Source: Gemmatimonadota bacterium (GTDB lineage: Bacteria > Gemmatimonadota > Gemmatimonadetes > Longimicrobiales > Longimicrobiaceae). Taken from it: a stretch of DNA of 7,750 bases. This document shows, in pieces, positions 5,516 to 7,750 of this stretch (its first letter is position 1; every line of letters starts with the position of its first letter). The position numbers and the translations under genes are program-made. The stretch spans positions 1 to 7,750 of the forward strand of contig JAFAYN010000556.1 in the NCBI GenBank assembly GCA_019240375.1, in the 5' to 3' direction. Below the pieces are notes generated by a model that saw nothing but the letters and a program-made list of their open reading frames with translations, was not told the origin of the DNA and made no database searches.

Positions 5516-7750
5516 GCTCTCGTTCTCGCAGCAGCGGCTCTGGGTGATCGACCAGCTGGAGCCGGGGAGCTCCGCGTACAACATCCCCCTGGGGGTGCGC
5601 ATCCGCGGAAAGCTGGACGTGGACGCGCTCCGCCGGACGCTGGACGAGGTGGTGCGCCGCCACGAGTCGCTGCGGACCGTGTTCGCGCGGGTGGGCGAGG
5701 AGCCGGTGCAGGTGGTGTCCGCGCCCGCGCCCTCCGACCTACCGGTGCTGGACCTGGGCGGCCTCCCGGAGGCCGAGCGCGAGGCACGGACCCGGGAGCT
5801 GGCGCGCGAGGAGGCCGTCCGCCCCTTCGACCTGGCGAGCGGGCCGCTCCTCCGCCTCCGGCTGCTGCGGCTGGAAGCAGAGCACCACGTGGCGCTCTTC
5901 ACCATGCACCACGTCGTCAGCGACGGCTGGTCGATGCAGGTGCTCGTCCGCGAGATCTCCACGCTCTACACGGCGTTCACCCGGGGGAGCGCTTCGCCGC
6001 TGGAAGAGCTTACCGTCCAGTACCCGGACTACGCGGCGTGGCAGCGCTCCCCCGAGCGGGCGGAGGCGCTGGACCGTCAGGTGGACTACTGGCGCGGCCA
6101 GCTCGCCGACGCCCCCTCGCTGCTGGAGCTTCCCACCGACCGGCCGCGCGCCACGGCGCGAGGGGACGCCGCCGGGAGCTGCCCGCTGGCGCTGTCGCCG
6201 GAAACCTCGGCAGCGCTGCGGGCGCTCGGCGCGCGCGAGGAAGCCTCGCTGTTCATGACGCTCCTGGCCGGGTGGCAGCTCCTCCTGGGCCGCTATGCCG
6301 ACACCGATGACGTCAGCGTGGGGATGCCGACCGCGGGGCGGAACCGGACGGAGCTGGAAGGGCTGATCGGCTTCTTCGTCAACACGCTGGTCCTGCGCAC
6401 CCGCCTTTCCGGCGACCTCGGCGCGCGCGCCCTGCTGCTGCGCGTCCGCGAAACGGTGCTCGACGCACAGTCCAACCAGGACGTGCCGTTCGACCGGCTG
6501 GTGGAGGTGCTGCGCATCCCGCGCGACCCCGGCCACTCGCCGCTCTTCCAGAACGTCCTTTCGCTCACCGAGTCGCGGGGCGAGGGGACGCTGCGGCTCC
6601 CCGAGGTGTCGCTGGAGGTGATCCCGGCGGAGCAGACCGCCGCCAAGTTCGACCTGGGGCTGGAGCTGAGCGACGACGGGCGCCGCGTCACGGGGGCGCT
6701 GGAGTTCCGCGCCGCCCTGTACGACGAGTCCACCGCCCGGCGGATGCTGGACCACTTCGAGCGGATCCTGGAGTGGATGTGCGGCCAGCCCGACCGGAAG
6801 CTCGCGGAGCTGTCGCTGCTGGCCGGCGCCGAGCGGGAGCAGGTCCTCTCCGCGTGGAACGCCACCGCGGTCGAGATCCCCGCCGCCTCCATCCACGAGC
6901 TCTTCGCCGCCCGCGCCGCGGCCGCCCCGGACGCGGTAGCGCTGGTGCACGGTGGCGCGATGCTGACCTACGGCGCGCTGGAGAGCGCCGCCAACCGGCT
7001 CGCGCACCACCTGCGCGCCCGCGGCGTGGGCCCGGAAAGCCGCGTCGGTGTGTGCGTGGAGCGCTCGTTCGACACGGTGATCGCGATCCTGGCGATCCTT
7101 AAGGCGGGCGGCGCGTACGTCCCGCTCGACCCCGCCTACCCGGCCGAGCGCCTGGCCTACCTGCTGGAGGACAGCGGCGCGGCGCCGGTGCTGACCCATT
7201 CCGCCCTCGCGGACCGTTTTCCCGCCGGGGGCGTCGAGCTGCTGGCGCTGGACGGCGCCGCGGAAGAGATCGCGCGCGAGCCGGACGCCGCGCCCGTGGT
7301 GGACACGGACCCGGAGCAGCTCGCCTACGTCGTCTACACCTCCGGCTCGACCGGGACGCCCAAGGGCGTGGCGGTCCCGCACCGCGCCGTCGTGCGCCTG
7401 GTGCACGGGGCGGAGTACGTGCGCTTCGGGGCGGGGGAAACGCTGCTCCAGTACGCGCCGGTCTCGTTCGACGCGGCGACCTTCGAGCTGTGGGGGAGCC
7501 TGCTGCACGGCGCGCGGCTGGTGCTGGCGCCGGTCGGGGCGCTCAGCCCGGAGGAGCTGGGGGGCGTGCTGGCGGAGGGCGGGGTGAGCACGCTCTGGCT
7601 CACCGCCGGCCTCTTCCACGCCGTGGTGGACGAGCGGGTGGAGGTGCTGCGCGGGGTGCGGCAGCTGATCGCCGGCGGGGACGTGGTGTCGACCGCCCAC
7701 GCGCGCCGCTTCCTGGAAGCGCACCCCGGATCGGCGCTGGTCAACGGCTA
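5376..7750 (+). CDS. Nonribosomal peptide synthetase, 3'-partial: C(LCL)-A(probably Val)...
   Basis: Next synthetase of the assembly line; 791 complete codons are visible and the frame is still open at the window edge. ATG at 5376 (MNLDIAPNLAG...) is the first possible start, because the same frame is closed by the TGA at 5361-5363 and no other start codon lies between. Domains: an N-terminal helical segment (residues 1-45, LSEEQRRLLALLMQEQGI), an LCL condensation domain (48-480, HHVVSDG at 178-184) and the large lobe of an A domain (from about 500; YTSGSTGTPKG at 654-664, FDAATFELWG at 698-707) ending at Asn-Gly just before the expected YGPTE motif. It takes the peptide from the upstream LGGHS carrier and adds one residue, probably valine. 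The rest of the module and any later modules lie to the right. Confidence 0.96.
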   Translation, partial: MNLDIAPNLAGLSEEQRRLLALLMQEQGIAASKPQPIPRREGDGPAPLSFSQQRLWVIDQLEPGSSAYNIPLGVRIRGKLDVDALRRTLDEVVRRHESLRTVFARVGEEPVQVVSAPAPSDLPVLDLGGLPEAEREARTRELAREEAVRPFDLASGPLLRLRLLRLEAEHHVALFTMHHVVSDGWSMQVLVREISTLYTAFTRGSASPLEELTVQYPDYAAWQRSPERAEALDRQVDYWRGQLADAPSLLELPTDRPRATARGDAAGSCPLALSPETSAALRALGAREEASLFMTLLAGWQLLLGRYADTDDVSVGMPTAGRNRTELEGLIGFFVNTLVLRTRLSGDLGARALLLRVRETVLDAQSNQDVPFDRLVEVLRIPRDPGHSPLFQNVLSLTESRGEGTLRLPEVSLEVIPAEQTAAKFDLGLELSDDGRRVTGALEFRAALYDESTARRMLDHFERILEWMCGQPDRKLAELSLLAGAEREQVLSAWNATAVEIPAASIHELFAARAAAAPDAVALVHGGAMLTYGALESAANRLAHHLRARGVGPESRVGVCVERSFDTVIAILAILKAGGAYVPLDPAYPAERLAYLLEDSGAAPVLTHSALADRFPAGGVELLALDGAAEEIAREPDAAPVVDTDPEQLAYVVYTSGSTGTPKGVAVPHRAVVRLVHGAEYVRFGAGETLLQYAPVSFDAATFELWGSLLHGARLVLAPVGALSPEELGGVLAEGGVSTLWLTAGLFHAVVDERVEVLRGVRQLIAGGDVVSTAHARRFLEAHPGSALVNG
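5517..6830 (+). other. Condensation domain, LCL type
   Basis: Joins the L-configured upstream residue to the next amino acid. The opening LSFSQQRLWVIDQLEPGSSAYNIP is the typical LCL first motif and differs from the PMQEGMLFH opening of the DCL domain upstream. The active site is HHVVSDGWS at residues 178-186. Later motifs are intact: YPDYAAWQR, IGFFVNTLVLRTR, NQDVPFDRLVEVL and RDPGHSPLFQ. NQDVPF has Asn where His is commoner, a mild variation. Confidence 0.94.
6885..7750 (+). other. Adenylation domain, N-terminal part, predicted L-valine
   Basis: Motifs visible: LTYGALESAANRLAHHL, LKAGGAYVPLDPAYPAERLAYLLEDSG, YTSGSTGTPKG and FDAATFELWG. Hand alignment to PheA numbering gives Asp699, Ala700, Phe703, Trp741, Ile765, Gly767 and Gly791 at pocket positions 235, 236, 239, 278, 299, 301 and 322. 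That is DAFWIGG, the first seven of the well-known valine code DAFWIGGTFK (as in gramicidin S synthetase). The remaining positions (330, 331 and the A10 lysine) lie beyond the window. Confidence 0.88.

Noticed and set aside
4556..5962. Open frame of 468 codons on the - strand across the gene junction
   Set aside because: Serine/arginine-rich composition with no domain, opposite A-T and C-domain coding sequence and spanning both genes. It is a compositional shadow.
3071..6310. Open frame of 1079 codons on the + strand in another frame
   Set aside because: Almost pure G/R/A/P composition, and it overlaps intact NRPS motifs in the true frame. Its length comes from the lack of AT-rich stop codons.
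5739..7724. Open frame of 661 codons on the - strand opposite the second synthetase
   Set aside because: Its translation is low-complexity (rich in R, G, A, H, Q, V) with no recognisable domain, and it lies fully antisense to well-conserved C and A domain motifs. Long stop-free antisense frames are expected in DNA this GC-rich.

Overview
This is an internal piece of a nonribosomal peptide synthetase (NRPS) gene cluster from a very GC-rich bacterium. Both genes lie on the + strand and the window is coding almost end to end. The motif style and codon use (nearly all G/C third positions, linkers of the RRALPAPEG...EYVAPRTPAE type) resemble large NRPS clusters of Gemmatimonadota (Longimicrobium-like) and Myxococcota. 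That assignment is an impression from sequence style; nothing here is taxonomically decisive.

Layout: bases 1-5363 are the 3' part of a multimodular NRPS gene whose true start lies upstream. Its domains in order are the C-terminal lobe of an adenylation (A) domain, a carrier protein (T/PCP, LGGDS type), an epimerization (E) domain, a condensation (C) domain of the DCL type, a complete A domain, a second carrier protein (LGGHS type) and a short C-terminal tail. After a 12-base gap, a second NRPS gene starts at 5376 in the same frame and runs off the right edge. It has a short N-terminal helix, an LCL-type C domain and the first part of an A domain, ending just after the residue that fills the seventh pocket position.

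How the parts work together: the first module loads an unknown amino acid and epimerizes it to the D form. The DCL domain joins that D-residue to the amino acid chosen by the complete A domain, whose pocket I read as D-A-S-T-A-A-L-I-W-K (not a code I can assign; perhaps aromatic). The peptide then passes to the second protein, whose LCL domain adds a residue chosen by an A domain with visible pocket D-A-F-W-I-G-G, which fits the established valine code. The local product is therefore inferred to be ...D-Xaa - Yaa - (probably) Val....

The one clearly odd feature is at the left edge. The A8 core motif (hinge region) of the first A domain is present twice in tandem, as two diverged 78-base copies at 27-104 and 105-182, in frame. 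It looks like an out-of-register join between two different A-domain genes, either real recombination or an assembly chimera. The rest is well-formed, canonical NRPS coding sequence. I saw no RNA genes, mobile elements, CRISPR arrays or clear terminators.
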